This document shows positions 7,767-16,617 of a stretch of 27,794 nucleotides of DNA, one piece after another. A program made the translations under genes and the position numbers. Within the stretch, counting starts at the first letter, position 1. Every line of letters starts with the position of its first letter. Source of the DNA: a virus; IMG/VR virus record IMGVR_UViG_3300037068_000133, positions 1 through 27,794 of that record. One strand, written 5' to 3'. A model generated the notes under the pieces. That model saw nothing but the letters and a program-made list of their open reading frames with translations, was not told where the DNA came from and did no database searches.

Positions 7767-8281
7767 CGACGCTGACGAGCCTGGCGGCCGACGTGACCGA
7801 CTACCTGGTGGCCCAGTGCCAGGCGAGCACGTCCCTCGGCGCCGCTGCGCCGCCGGTGGAAGTCTTCGATGGGCCGAACATCACCACCGACGCGTTCGTG
7901 GGCACGCAGCGGCTATGGATCGGCCACGACCCGTTCAGCACCGGCCAGCCGACGATGGAAGCCGACCAGGACTTCGCGACGATGGGCGACCAGGCCCGCA
8001 CCCGCAACGAGACCGGGCACGTGGTCTGCGCCGCGGAGGACGCCTCCGGCGACCTGGCGATGGGAACCCACAGGGACGCCGTCAAGGCGCTGATCGGCGC
8101 GGTCGAGCTGATGTTCCGCGGCCTGCCGTCCTCCGGCGGGCCGGGCGACTTCTCGATGGGCGGCCTGGTGCTGTGGGCGAGCGTCACCGGGCCCTTCGCC
8201 TGGTACCAGGACCAGCTTGAGACCGGCGCGTCGGCGTCGTGCGTGTTCCGGGTGTCCTATTTCGGCCGGCTGACCACATGA
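7763..8281 (+). CDS. Putative tail terminator protein
   Basis: A 172-residue protein with a GTG start overlapping the previous stop. It begins with an amphipathic helix (TTLTSLAADVTDYLVAQCQAS), then has strands (RLWIGHDPF, HVVCAAEDASGD), a long helix near AVKALIGAVELMFRG and a final strand pair ending FRVSYFGRLTT. This layout, and its place between the head-tail connector and the tail tube gene, fits tail terminator proteins that cap the tail tube before joining to the head. There is no sequence motif that proves it. Confidence 0.5.
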   Translation: MTTLTSLAADVTDYLVAQCQASTSLGAAAPPVEVFDGPNITTDAFVGTQRLWIGHDPFSTGQPTMEADQDFATMGDQARTRNETGHVVCAAEDASGDLAMGTHRDAVKALIGAVELMFRGLPSSGGPGDFSMGGLVLWASVTGPFAWYQDQLETGASASCVFRVSYFGRLTT

Positions 8282-8291
8282 GGAGCGGGAC

Positions 8292-8582
8292 ATGCAGGTG
8301 AGATGTATCAAAGCGTTCGGCGGCCACCAGGCCGGCGACGTCGTCGACGTCCCGGACGGGGCCGAGGTGAGCCCGCTCTACTTCGCCGCAGAGGACTCGC
8401 TTGAAGCGGTCACCGCGGCGGCCGTGGGTGCCCGGGCCGCGGCCGCCGCGAAGGCCGCGGCCGCCGCGAAGGCCGCAGCTGCCGGAGCTGCCGCCAGTCC
8501 CCCGCCGCCGCCCGCGGCCACCCCGGCCGCGGCTCCGGCCCGTCCTGCGGCCCCCGCTGACACCACGAAGGCAGGTGCATGA
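8292..8582 (+). CDS. Small phage protein with Ala-rich and Pro-rich tail
   Basis: A 96-residue protein. The first 35 residues (VRCIKAFGGHQAGDVVDVPDG, then SPLYFAAED) form a compact strand-rich module seen in small phage head-tail proteins. The rest is low complexity: an Ala run broken by Lys, encoded partly by a perfect 18-base tandem repeat, then Pro/Ala. Such tails may be flexible linkers. The stop overlaps the tail tube start (ATGA). Function unknown. Confidence 0.65.
   Translation: MQVRCIKAFGGHQAGDVVDVPDGAEVSPLYFAAEDSLEAVTAAAVGARAAAAAKAAAAAKAAAAGAAASPPPPPAATPAAAPARPAAPADTTKAGA
8436..8471 (+). repeat. 18-base tandem repeat, two perfect copies
   Basis: Positions 8436-8453 and 8454-8471 are identical 18-base units, followed by a 5-base partial unit. 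They encode repeated Ala/Lys residues within the small protein at 8292-8582. This looks like slippage in GC-rich coding DNA and can change copy number in frame (six residues per unit). Confidence 0.8.
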
Positions 8583-9661
8583 TGGCCGGTCCCGGGTCGG
8601 GTCTCTCCACCCAGCTGTGCATGATCGACGAGGCCACCTACGGCGTCGCGCCGGCCCTGACCGGCGCCCTGTTCTACGAGTTCACCTCCGAGCAGCTCAA
8701 GTCGAAGAAGACGACCGTGCAGGGCATCGGCCTGCACCCGCAGGCCCTGCACGGGCGGGCCGCGCGGCGTGTGCTGACGAACTGGGAAGCGGCCGGCCCG
8801 ATCGCCATGGACCTGCCCGACCGGCAGCTGAACAAGCTGCTGTTCCGCATGTTCGGCTCCTACGGGCAGGCGAAGGCGACCCTGACCCAGGACGCGAGCA
8901 CGGGCGCCTACTCGGCTGTCCACGCCCCGGGCGACCTCGGCGGGCACAGCTTCGTCATCCAGAAGGGCGTCCCGGCGGTCGACAACGCGGCTGTCGAGCC
9001 GTTCACCTATGTCGGCTGCAAGATCGCCGACTGGGAGATCTCGGTTCAGACCGGGGAGATCGCCAAGCTGGCCCTGACGATCGACGCCCGCAACGAGCTC
9101 GCCGGTGGCGGGAACGCCGACCCGCTGAACGGGTCGGTGCCGGGCCTGCTGGCTTTCACCAGCGTGCCGGGTGGGGTGTTCCACTTCGCGGAGGCCGCCC
9201 TCTACACCGGCGGGACGCCGTCCACCAGCACGGGTGTGACCAGCGTGTCCGGGGCGACCCTGGCCGGCAACATCAAGTCGGCCAACGTGAAGTACACGAT
9301 CCCCTACGACAGCACCCGGTTCTTCCTCGGCGGCGCCGGCTTCAAGTCAGAGCAGATCCAGAACGCGCTGCGCACGATCGGCGGCCAGTTCGTCGTCGAG
9401 TGGCTGAGCTCGGAAGCCATGTACAACACCTATGCCGCGGACACGGCGACCACGCTGGAGCTGCGGTTCACCGGCGCGATCATCGGGTCGGGCGCCGACC
9501 ACTCCATGCTGTCGATCCTGGTCCCGAACATCCACCTCGACGGCGACGCCCCCGAGGTGCCCGGGCCCGCGGTGATCACGCAGACGGTGCCGTTCACTGG
9601 CCTCGACGACGGGACTAACAACCCGATCCAGGCCACCTACTGGACGCTGGACACCGTCTGA
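8579..9661 (+). CDS. Major tail tube protein
   Basis: A 360-residue protein starting in an ATGA overlap. It opens with STQLCMIDEATYGVAPALTG, a typical start for the large actinophage tail tube family, in which the protein describes how it differs from its neighbours around residues 30-70 (FTSEQLKSKKTTVQGIGL). A repeated beta-sandwich pattern follows (KIADWEISVQTGEIAKLALT and NIKSANVKYTIPYDS). The C-terminal part (HLDGDAPEVPGPAVITQTV) resembles the usual closing strands. It forms the hexameric tube of a non-contractile tail. Position between the terminator candidate and the chaperone and tape measure genes agrees; no sheath gene is present. Confidence 0.88.
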   Translation: MMAGPGSGLSTQLCMIDEATYGVAPALTGALFYEFTSEQLKSKKTTVQGIGLHPQALHGRAARRVLTNWEAAGPIAMDLPDRQLNKLLFRMFGSYGQAKATLTQDASTGAYSAVHAPGDLGGHSFVIQKGVPAVDNAAVEPFTYVGCKIADWEISVQTGEIAKLALTIDARNELAGGGNADPLNGSVPGLLAFTSVPGGVFHFAEAALYTGGTPSTSTGVTSVSGATLAGNIKSANVKYTIPYDSTRFFLGGAGFKSEQIQNALRTIGGQFVVEWLSSEAMYNTYAADTATTLELRFTGAIIGSGADHSMLSILVPNIHLDGDAPEVPGPAVITQTVPFTGLDDGTNNPIQATYWTLDTV

Positions 9662-10059
9662 TGGCCCGCTACCGCAAGGCGATGTCACGCCAGGCGCAGG
9701 TCACGGTCCGCCGTTCCGCGCTCGGCACGCTGTCCGCCGGCGGCGGCGACCTGGGCGCCGCGGCCGCCATCATCGCCGCCGCCGCCCGGACGCTGGCAGC
9801 ACGCTGGTCGCGGCAGGTCCCGGCGGCGATCGGCGTGAGCGTGAGCGGGAACGTGGCCACGATCTCCTGCGACGCGCCGCCCGCCTACCCCAACGAGGTC
9901 GAGGGCGTCCGCCACCCGGTGTACGGCAACCCGGACGCCTGGGTCACCAACGCGCACCGCCCGTTCCTGGAGCCCGCGGCGGATGCGGCCGCGGACGCGG
10001 CGATGGCCAGGTACGCGGACAAGATCGACGGCTGGGCCCGCCGGGCCGGATACAGATAG
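9661..10059 (+). CDS. HK97 gp10-like neck / tail completion protein
   Basis: A 132-residue protein overlapping the tail tube stop by one base (TGATG). It has a helical N-terminal half (GAAAAIIAAAARTLAARWSRQ) and then the recognisable strand and motif RHPVYGNPDAWVTNAHRPFL, followed by a helix (EPAADAAADAAMARYADKID). This arrangement is typical of gp10-like proteins that contribute to head-tail joining. The usual place is before the tail tube; here it follows it. Confidence 0.75.
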   Translation: MARYRKAMSRQAQVTVRRSALGTLSAGGGDLGAAAAIIAAAARTLAARWSRQVPAAIGVSVSGNVATISCDAPPAYPNEVEGVRHPVYGNPDAWVTNAHRPFLEPAADAAADAAMARYADKIDGWARRAGYR

Positions 10060-10071
10060 GAACCCCCTCAC

Positions 10072-10494
10072 ATGCGGATCACCTACCTAGGCCAGGAGTA
10101 CGACCTTGACCTCGACAAGGTCGGCATCGATGAGTGGCGGGAGGCGAAACGGAAGTACGGGCTGACGCCGAAGGCGGTGCAGGACGGCCTGGACGAGGCC
10201 GACCCGGACGCGATGACGTTCGCCTACTGGGTGATGCTGCGCCAGTCCGGCCAGCCGGCCGGGACTCTGGGCGACCACCTCAAGCCGGACATCATCGCGC
10301 TGAACAACGCGGTCGGCACCGCCGTTGAGGCCGAACGCAAGGCGCAGCTGGAGGCCGAAGCGCAGCGGGCCGCCGCGCCGGACCCTACACAGGTGCTCAC
10401 GTCCCCTCCGGCGTCTCCCTCGCCCCCGGCAGCCCCCAGCCCGCCCAGCCCGGCAGCCCAGGAGGAGGTGAGTCCGCCCCCCACCGGGCCGTAA
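10072..10494 (+). CDS. Tail assembly chaperone, short form (gpG-like)
   Basis: A 140-residue protein with an N-terminal strand-helix region (RITYLGQEYDLDLDKVGID, EWREAKRKYGLTPKAVQDG) and a helix near DPDAMTFAYWVMLRQSGQ, followed by a long acidic/Ala helix and a Pro/Ser/Ala-rich tail. It lies directly before the tape measure gene, the defining place of chaperones that hold the tape measure before tail polymerisation. It ends at TAA 10492-10494. A longer form is likely made by frameshifting just before this stop (see separate entry). Confidence 0.85.
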   Translation: MRITYLGQEYDLDLDKVGIDEWREAKRKYGLTPKAVQDGLDEADPDAMTFAYWVMLRQSGQPAGTLGDHLKPDIIALNNAVGTAVEAERKAQLEAEAQRAAAPDPTQVLTSPPASPSPPAAPSPPSPAAQEEVSPPPTGP

Positions 10495-10652
10495 CCGGTG
10501 ACATCGAAGCGCTGCGCGCCGAGTACCTGTTCCACCTGGCGCACCTCTGCCACCTCGGCCCGGCGCAGGTAGGGGTCCTGACCCTGACCGACTTCGCCTA
10601 TTTCATCGACGCGATCGACGCCTACGTCAAGGCCGCGACCAAGAAGGGGTGA
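10072..10652 (+). CDS. Tail assembly chaperone, -1 frameshift form (gpGT-like)
   Basis: The -1 frame is open from 10329 to TGA 10650-10652. After the slip it encodes an extension of about 56 residues, including DIEALRAEYLFHLAHLCHLG and TLTDFAYFIDAIDAYVKAA, a compact helical domain like the T part of gpGT proteins. This frame has no ATG or GTG start in its coding-looking part, so translation by frameshift is the simple explanation. A run of six C at 10477-10482 read as CCC CCC in the main frame is the best slip site. The extended protein would contact the tape measure. The exact slip codon is inferred. Confidence 0.75.
10460..10482 (+). other. Candidate programmed -1 frameshift signal
   Basis: AGGAGGAGG at 10460-10468 lies eight bases before the six-C run at 10477-10482. 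Shine-Dalgarno-like sequences at a similar distance are known to stimulate -1 slippage (as in dnaX). No ORF starts at this site in the -1 frame, so the purine run is otherwise unexplained. The main-frame stop follows 10 bases after the run. Confidence 0.55.
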
Positions 10653-10654
10653 GC

Positions 10655-13072
10655 ATGGCCGGGAACCTGGTCAAGTCGGTCATGCTCAAGATCGTCACCT
10701 CCGACGGCGACAGCCAGGCCCGGCTCGACGCGATCACCGCCAAGGCCGACGAACTCGGCCGCCTGCACCCCGACATCAAGGTCCGGATCGACACCGCGGC
10801 CGCCTCGGCGAAGGTGTCGGTGCTGCGCGCCGAGCTGAAAGCGGCCAGCAGCGACGCCGGCGACGGCCCGGGCCTGCGCGGCCGGCTGATGGCCCTCGGC
10901 TCCACAGCCGGGGTGATCTCCGGGGTCGGCGACGCGTTCGGCGCGTTCAACGCCGAAGCCAGCATGGGGGCCCGGATCATGTCCGGGTTCTCCCTGGCGA
11001 CCGGGCTGCTCGAAGGGCCGATGGCCGGGCTGATCGTCGGCGTCGGCGGCCTGGCCTCAGGGCTGGCCGCCGCCGGCGCCGGGCTGGGCGTGTTCGGCGC
11101 CGTCGCCAAGTCGGTGTTCACGACCGCGTCGACGGCCGCCACGGCGTACGCGGCCGCCCAGCAGCGCCTTGCCCTGGCCACCACCGCGGCGCAGCGCACC
11201 TCCGCGCTCGCGGCCGAGAAGGCCGCCCTGTACGGGCTGACCGGGGCGCAGAAGCAGCTGGCGATGCAGATCGCCGGCGCGCACAAGGAATGGCAGGGTT
11301 TCGTCGCCGCGGCCACGCCCGGGGTATCGAAGGTGATCGCCGGCGGCCTGCGGCTGATCCCCCAGGTGCTGGCCGACATCAAGCCGCTGCTCGCCCCAGT
11401 CGAAGGTGCCCTGTCCGGGCTGGTCTCCAAGCTCGGCAAGGGCCTGGGGTCGGCCGGGTTCATGAACTTCATCTCCATGATGGCGGCCAACACCGGGCCG
11501 GCCATCACCAAGCTCGGCACCGCCATCGGCCATATCGCCGTCGGGTTCGGCGGGATCCTGCGCGCGTTTATGCCGTTCTCGCAGATCATCCTGTCCGGCC
11601 TGGACTCGATCACGGCGAAGTTCGCGCACTGGGGGCAGACCCTCAGCTCCCACTCCGGATTCCAGTCTCTCGTCTCGATGGCCCGGGCGGACATGCCGTA
11701 TGTGATCACCATCGTGAAGAACCTGGGCGGGGCGATCGTCCACCTCGGCGGGGCGATGACAGGCCTGTCGACGTTCTCCAACTCCAAGATGCTGCTGCAG
11801 ATGGCCGCGCCGCTGTCCCAGCTGGTCAACGCCCTGTCTCAGGCGAACCCGGCGCTGCTGCGGCTGGGCCTGTACGCCCTGGCCGCCGGGTCGGCGTTCG
11901 GGAAGCTGAAGGCCGTCTTCGGTGAGGGCGGCGCGATCGGCAACCTGGTCTCCGGCGTCAAGGGCGGCGTGGCCGCGTTCGGGAACCTGCGCTCCGGGAT
12001 GGCTTCCACGGAAGCCGCCGCGGCGGCCGAGACCGGGATCTGGGGGACGCTCGGCGGCGGCATCATGACCGCTGTCACCGCAGTGAAGTCGTGGACCATC
12101 TGGTCGAAGATCGCCGCCGTGGCCACCCGGGTGTGGACCGGGGTGCAGGCAGCTTTCGACGTCGTGATGGACGCCAACCCGATCGCCCTGGTCGTCATCG
12201 CGGTCGCCGCCCTGATCGCCGGCGTGATCCTGGCCTACAACCACTTCAAGATCTTCCGCGAGATCGTCCAGGTTGCCTTCAAGCCGCTGATCGCCGCCGG
12301 TGAAGCGGTGGTGTCGTTCTTCAAGACCCACTGGCGGCAGATGCTGTCGATCCTGACCGCGCCGTTCACCCTGGCCATCAGCTTCATCCGCGGGCACTGG
12401 CAGCAGATCACCGCGATCGTCGGCGACGTCATCAGCTGGGTCAGGTCACACTGGCCGCTGCTCCTGTCGATCATGACCGGGCCCATCGGGGCGGCCGTGA
12501 TCTTCATCGTGCAGCACTGGCACCAGATTCTCTCCGGCGCCCAGTCCATGATCACCGCCGTGGTCGGCTGGTTCCGGCGGCTGCCCGGCATGATCCTCTC
12601 GGCGGTCGGGAACCTGGGCCGGCTGCTGTGGCAGGGCGGCGTCAACATCGTCATGGGCCTGGTCCACGGCATCGAATCCGTCGCGATGGCACCCGTCCAC
12701 GCGCTCGGGTCGATCGTGTCCGGGATCCGCAACCTCCTCCCGTTCTCCCCGGCCAAGACCGGGCCCCTATCGGGATCCGGGAGCCCTGACCTGGCCGGCC
12801 GGAAGATCCCGCTGATGCTCGCAGCCGGGATCGACGCGGGCTCCGGCGCGGCGGCCGCGGCCGCCAACCGGATGGCCGGGGCGGTGGCCGGCGGCGTGCA
12901 CGGGGCCCGCGCTGGCACCACCGCCGCGGCGGGCGGCCAGCAGCTCGTGCTGGAGATCCAGCCGGGCGGCCACGGAGGCCTGGACGCCCTGTTCATCACG
13001 TGGCTGCAGAACGCCATCCGGGCGAAGGGCGGCAGCCCGGACATCATCATCCGGAAGGTGAAGTTCGCGTGA
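10655..13072 (+). CDS. Tail tape measure protein
   Basis: An 805-residue protein. The ATG at 10655 is chosen over GTG at 10649 because AAGGGG at 10644-10649 fits only the later start. The N-terminal part has MLKIVTSDGDSQARLDAITAK and long helices. Residues about 85-175 are Ala/Gly-rich and hydrophobic. Near residue 500, DANPIALVVIAVAALIAGVI is the membrane-like segment common to actinophage tape measures, followed by Trp-rich repeats (HWRQMLSI, HWQQITAI, HWPLLLSI, HWHQILSG). Near residue 692, RNLLPFSPAKTGPLSG is the usual C-terminal motif. It sets tail length; at about 1.5 angstrom per residue this implies a tail near 120 nm. Confidence 0.92.
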   Translation: MAGNLVKSVMLKIVTSDGDSQARLDAITAKADELGRLHPDIKVRIDTAAASAKVSVLRAELKAASSDAGDGPGLRGRLMALGSTAGVISGVGDAFGAFNAEASMGARIMSGFSLATGLLEGPMAGLIVGVGGLASGLAAAGAGLGVFGAVAKSVFTTASTAATAYAAAQQRLALATTAAQRTSALAAEKAALYGLTGAQKQLAMQIAGAHKEWQGFVAAATPGVSKVIAGGLRLIPQVLADIKPLLAPVEGALSGLVSKLGKGLGSAGFMNFISMMAANTGPAITKLGTAIGHIAVGFGGILRAFMPFSQIILSGLDSITAKFAHWGQTLSSHSGFQSLVSMARADMPYVITIVKNLGGAIVHLGGAMTGLSTFSNSKMLLQMAAPLSQLVNALSQANPALLRLGLYALAAGSAFGKLKAVFGEGGAIGNLVSGVKGGVAAFGNLRSGMASTEAAAAAETGIWGTLGGGIMTAVTAVKSWTIWSKIAAVATRVWTGVQAAFDVVMDANPIALVVIAVAALIAGVILAYNHFKIFREIVQVAFKPLIAAGEAVVSFFKTHWRQMLSILTAPFTLAISFIRGHWQQITAIVGDVISWVRSHWPLLLSIMTGPIGAAVIFIVQHWHQILSGAQSMITAVVGWFRRLPGMILSAVGNLGRLLWQGGVNIVMGLVHGIESVAMAPVHALGSIVSGIRNLLPFSPAKTGPLSGSGSPDLAGRKIPLMLAAGIDAGSGAAAAAANRMAGAVAGGVHGARAGTTAAAGGQQLVLEIQPGGHGGLDALFITWLQNAIRAKGGSPDIIIRKVKFA

Positions 13073-16000
13073 GCGTCTACGACGTGGTGGTAGACGCCGA
13101 CTCGCCGCTGCTGTGGTGGAAACTCGCCGACCCCGTCAGCTCGGCGGCGGCCGGGGATTCCAGCGGCGCCGGCCACGGCGGGACCGCCACAGCCGTCACG
13201 TTCGGCGCGGCCGGGCCGATCGCGGCGGACGCCACCGAGACAGCCGCGTCTTTCAACGGCACCACCAGCACCATCACGTCTACCTACAAGCCGGCGCTGG
13301 CCGCCGTCACCGTCGAGGCGTGGGTCAACAACCTCGGCAACGCCGCCTCGGGCAGCCCGCGGCTGGCCGCCGACTCCCACACCGACGCGGACAACAACGG
13401 CTTCCAGCTGATGCTGTTCACCTCCGCGGGCCAGTTCTTCGCCCAGGTGTGGTTCGGCACCGGCGCGGCGAACGCGAACGTGGCATCGGCGGTCGCGCTG
13501 CCCGCGACCGGGTGGGTGCACCTGGCGGCGACGTGGGACGGGACGACGGTCCGCCTCTGCCAGAACGGCGTCCAGGTCGCCTCCCAGGCCTTCTCCGGCG
13601 CCATGTCCGCCGGGTCCGCGGCCGGGACCGGCGCCGGATTCAACCCCACCTACAACGGCGACTTCTTCAAGGGCGCCATCGGCCAGGTCGCCATCTACGG
13701 GACCGCGCTCTCACCCACCCGGGTGTCGGTGCACCACTGGGCCGGGCTGACCTCAGCTTTCCCGCAGGGCCCGCTGGGCGTGACCGCCGAACTGTTCGGC
13801 AACGGCTGGACGGACATTACCCCCCAGGTCCTCGAGCCAGGCAACCCTCTGCCGCCGGCGGTGACGATCACCCGCGGCCGGCCAGACGAAACCAGCCAGG
13901 CCACCGCCGCCGCGGCGGCATTTCGGGTGGACAACACGGCCGGCCAGTTCACCGCCCGCAACCCGGTCGGCCCCTACTACCCCTACCTGGGGCGCAACGC
14001 GCCGATCCGGTGGTCGGTGCCCGCGGCCGCGCCGTTCCTGCGGCTGGAAAACGACTCCGTCTCCTACATCAGCGCGCCGGACACCGCTGGCCTGTCGATC
14101 ACCGGGGACACCGAGATCCAGATCGACATCCAGCCGACCAGCTACGTCGCCGCCACCCTCGCGTCGAAGTGGGCGGTGGCCTCAAACCAGCGGTCGTGGT
14201 GGCTGGGCCTGAACGCTGACGGAACCGTCAGCTTCTCCTGGTCGGCCAACGGCACCGCCGTACTGTCGGCCACGTCGACGCAGCCGCTGCCGGGCCCGCT
14301 CGGGCGGATCGCCATCAAGGTCACCCTCGCCGTCGCGACCGGCACAGTCACCTTCTGGAGCGCGCCGTCGATCGGCGGCTCGTGGACGCAGCTGGGCAGC
14401 ACCATCGTGGCGGGCGCCACCTCCGTGTTCGACTCCACTGCCCCGGTCACGATCGGGTACAACGCCGACCAGGCGGCCCTGACGGGCGTGCTGGGTGTCC
14501 TGGGCGCCGCCGCCGGTGTCGCGTGGGCCCCCGCCGCCTGGACCGGGCTGAACGGCGCCGTGAACGAGCTGCGGCTCCTGTCCGGCATCGGCGGCACCCT
14601 CAAGGCCAACCCGGTCTTCACCACCGCCCCGGCCGGTGCCGCCAGCCTCACCGACGCCCAGGCCAACGTGTGGACCCTCGTCGGGACCGCCGAGCTGTCC
14701 GCCCGCGACTACCGTTTCCACGGCGAGCTGTCCGCCCTGCCGACCGAGTGGGACCCGACCGGGCACGACGTGTGGTCGCCGATCACCGCCAGCGGCCTGC
14801 TGCGCCGCCTGTCGCAAGGCTCCCAGCCTCCCGTCACCTCCCCCATGACCCGCGGCTGGCAGCAGGTCACCGGCATCTACGCCCCCGTCGCCTACTACCC
14901 GTGCGAAGACAGCGCCGGCGCCACCCAGATCGCCTCCGGCCTGCCCGGCGGCCCGCCCATGTCCGTGCAGGGCACGGCCACGTTCGGGTCGAACTCCTCA
15001 TTCGCCGGATCCGGGCCGATCCCCGCTTTCAGCAAGTCCAGGTGGGCCGTCAACATCCCCGCCTACACCAACCCGGGCGCCGCACCGGCGAACGTCGTCC
15101 GCTTCCTCCTGGTCGTGCCTTCCGGCGGCGACACCGACACCGGGACCATCCTGCGGTTCTACACCTCCGGCACCGTCCACCACGTCGAGCTCCAGTACGG
15201 GGTCTCCAGCAGCGGCAGCCTGCAGGTCGTCGGATACGACTCGAACGACACCCAGCTGTTCGCCTCCGGGTTCATCAACTTCTCGGCGGTCGCCAAGGGC
15301 CTGACCGGCAACCCCGCCTACGTCGAGGTGGCGCTCACCAAGAACGGCACCGGCGTCGACTGGCACTGCAACGTCCTGTTCCCAGGCGACTCGGTCCAGC
15401 ACGGCCTTTCGGCCACGCAGGCCTCAGCGACGATCGGCACCGTCTCGCGGGTCGTCTTCGACGTCCACTCGAACATGACCTCCGCGGCCGGGCAGTGGAG
15501 CCTGCAATCCTCCTACGACCCCCTCGGCCTGGCCTCCGGGGTCGTCGCCGGCCCGTTTCAGGCATGGCTCGGGGAAACCGCGGCGCTGCGGTTCGCGCGG
15601 ATCTGCGCCGAGCAGGGCGAGCCCGCCCGGGTGTTCGGCTACCCGGCCGCGTCGATGCCGATGGGCACCCAGGCGATCGACTCGTTCATCAACCTGCTGC
15701 AGTCCTGCGAGGACGCCGACCGGGGCCTGCTGGGCGAGCCGCGCCAGTCCCTGGCCCTCGGCTACCGGACGCTGGCCGCGATGGTCAACCAGACCCCCGA
15801 CCTGGCCCTCGACTACTCCGCCGACCAGGTCAGCCCGCCGCTGTCACCGATAGACGACGACCAGCACACCGTCAACGACGTCACGGTCTCCAACGTGGAC
15901 GGCTCCAGCGCCCGCGTCACCCTCGCCGACGGCACCGCGATGTCCACCGGCAGCCCCCCGAACGGGGTCGGCAGCTACGCGAACAGCTACTCCGTCAGCA

Positions 16001-16608
16001 TCGGCAACGACGCGATGCTCGGCGACGTGGCCGGGTGGATCCTGCACGTCGGCACGGTGAACGAGGAACGCTACCCGTCGATCGCCGTGGACCTGGCCGA
16101 CAGCGCCCTGGCCGGCATCGCCGCGGCCGCCCGGGCCGCCGACGTCGGCGACTACCTGGCCGTGACCAATCCGCCGGCGTTCCTGCCACCGGGCACCATC
16201 AAGCAGATCGTCTACGGCGCCACCGAAACCCTCGGCGACTTCGCCGAGCAGATCGCATGGAACACCGTCCCGGAGTCCCCCTACGAGGTGGCCGTCGTCG
16301 CCACCGGCTCCGCCGCCGCGGACTACCACATCGACACCGACGGGTCGTCCCTGCACGCCGGCATCACCAGCGGCGCCACCTCGATGCAGGTGGACAGCGG
16401 CGCCGGGGTCACCCTCTGGACGACCACGGCGGGCGACTTCCCGTTCGACGTGATGATGGGCGGCGAGCAGATCACCGTCACCAATATCACCGGCGCCAGC
16501 TCCCCGCAGACCTTCACGATCACCCGCTCCGTCAACGGCGTCGTCAAGGCCCACACCGCAGGCGAGGACATCCGTCTCGCCTTCCCCGCGATCCTGGCCC
16601 TGACGTAG
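13069..16608 (+). CDS. Large tail-tip protein with lectin-like (LamG) domains
   Basis: A 1179-residue protein with GTG overlapping the tape measure stop (GTGA). Residues about 10-225 are a concanavalin/LamG-like domain (LLWWKLADPVS, VTVEAWVNN, GWVHLAATWDGTTVRL, GAIGQVAIYG). Residues 235-320 match the distal tail motif of actinophages (DITPQVLEPG, PAVTITRGRPDETSQ, FTARNPVGPYYPYLGRNAP). A second LamG-like segment spans about 320-500 and a third about 602-800 (YAPVAYYPCEDSAG). From about 827 (LRFARICAEQGEPARVFGY) it resembles tail hub proteins. It probably forms the tail tip and binds cell-surface glycans. Fusion of these parts in one chain is typical of large actinophage tail proteins but three such domains is rich. 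Confidence 0.8.
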   Translation: MSVYDVVVDADSPLLWWKLADPVSSAAAGDSSGAGHGGTATAVTFGAAGPIAADATETAASFNGTTSTITSTYKPALAAVTVEAWVNNLGNAASGSPRLAADSHTDADNNGFQLMLFTSAGQFFAQVWFGTGAANANVASAVALPATGWVHLAATWDGTTVRLCQNGVQVASQAFSGAMSAGSAAGTGAGFNPTYNGDFFKGAIGQVAIYGTALSPTRVSVHHWAGLTSAFPQGPLGVTAELFGNGWTDITPQVLEPGNPLPPAVTITRGRPDETSQATAAAAAFRVDNTAGQFTARNPVGPYYPYLGRNAPIRWSVPAAAPFLRLENDSVSYISAPDTAGLSITGDTEIQIDIQPTSYVAATLASKWAVASNQRSWWLGLNADGTVSFSWSANGTAVLSATSTQPLPGPLGRIAIKVTLAVATGTVTFWSAPSIGGSWTQLGSTIVAGATSVFDSTAPVTIGYNADQAALTGVLGVLGAAAGVAWAPAAWTGLNGAVNELRLLSGIGGTLKANPVFTTAPAGAASLTDAQANVWTLVGTAELSARDYRFHGELSALPTEWDPTGHDVWSPITASGLLRRLSQGSQPPVTSPMTRGWQQVTGIYAPVAYYPCEDSAGATQIASGLPGGPPMSVQGTATFGSNSSFAGSGPIPAFSKSRWAVNIPAYTNPGAAPANVVRFLLVVPSGGDTDTGTILRFYTSGTVHHVELQYGVSSSGSLQVVGYDSNDTQLFASGFINFSAVAKGLTGNPAYVEVALTKNGTGVDWHCNVLFPGDSVQHGLSATQASATIGTVSRVVFDVHSNMTSAAGQWSLQSSYDPLGLASGVVAGPFQAWLGETAALRFARICAEQGEPARVFGYPAASMPMGTQAIDSFINLLQSCEDADRGLLGEPRQSLALGYRTLAAMVNQTPDLALDYSADQVSPPLSPIDDDQHTVNDVTVSNVDGSSARVTLADGTAMSTGSPPNGVGSYANSYSVSIGNDAMLGDVAGWILHVGTVNEERYPSIAVDLADSALAGIAAAARAADVGDYLAVTNPPAFLPPGTIKQIVYGATETLGDFAEQIAWNTVPESPYEVAVVATGSAAADYHIDTDGSSLHAGITSGATSMQVDSGAGVTLWTTTAGDFPFDVMMGGEQITVTNITGASSPQTFTITRSVNGVVKAHTAGEDIRLAFPAILALT

Positions 16609-16617
16609 GAGGCGAGC

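Noticed and set aside
10498-10569. GTG at 10498 as an independent start for a gene after the tail chaperone
   Set aside because: In that frame it soon reaches a stop and encodes no T-like domain; the coding-looking frame is the -1 frame, which has no start codon there.
10627-11829. A 400-residue open frame on the - strand opposite the tape measure gene
   Set aside because: High GC gives long antisense frames. The + strand frame has clear tape-measure motifs, while this one is Ser/Pro/Arg-rich with no recognisable domain and no ribosome site.
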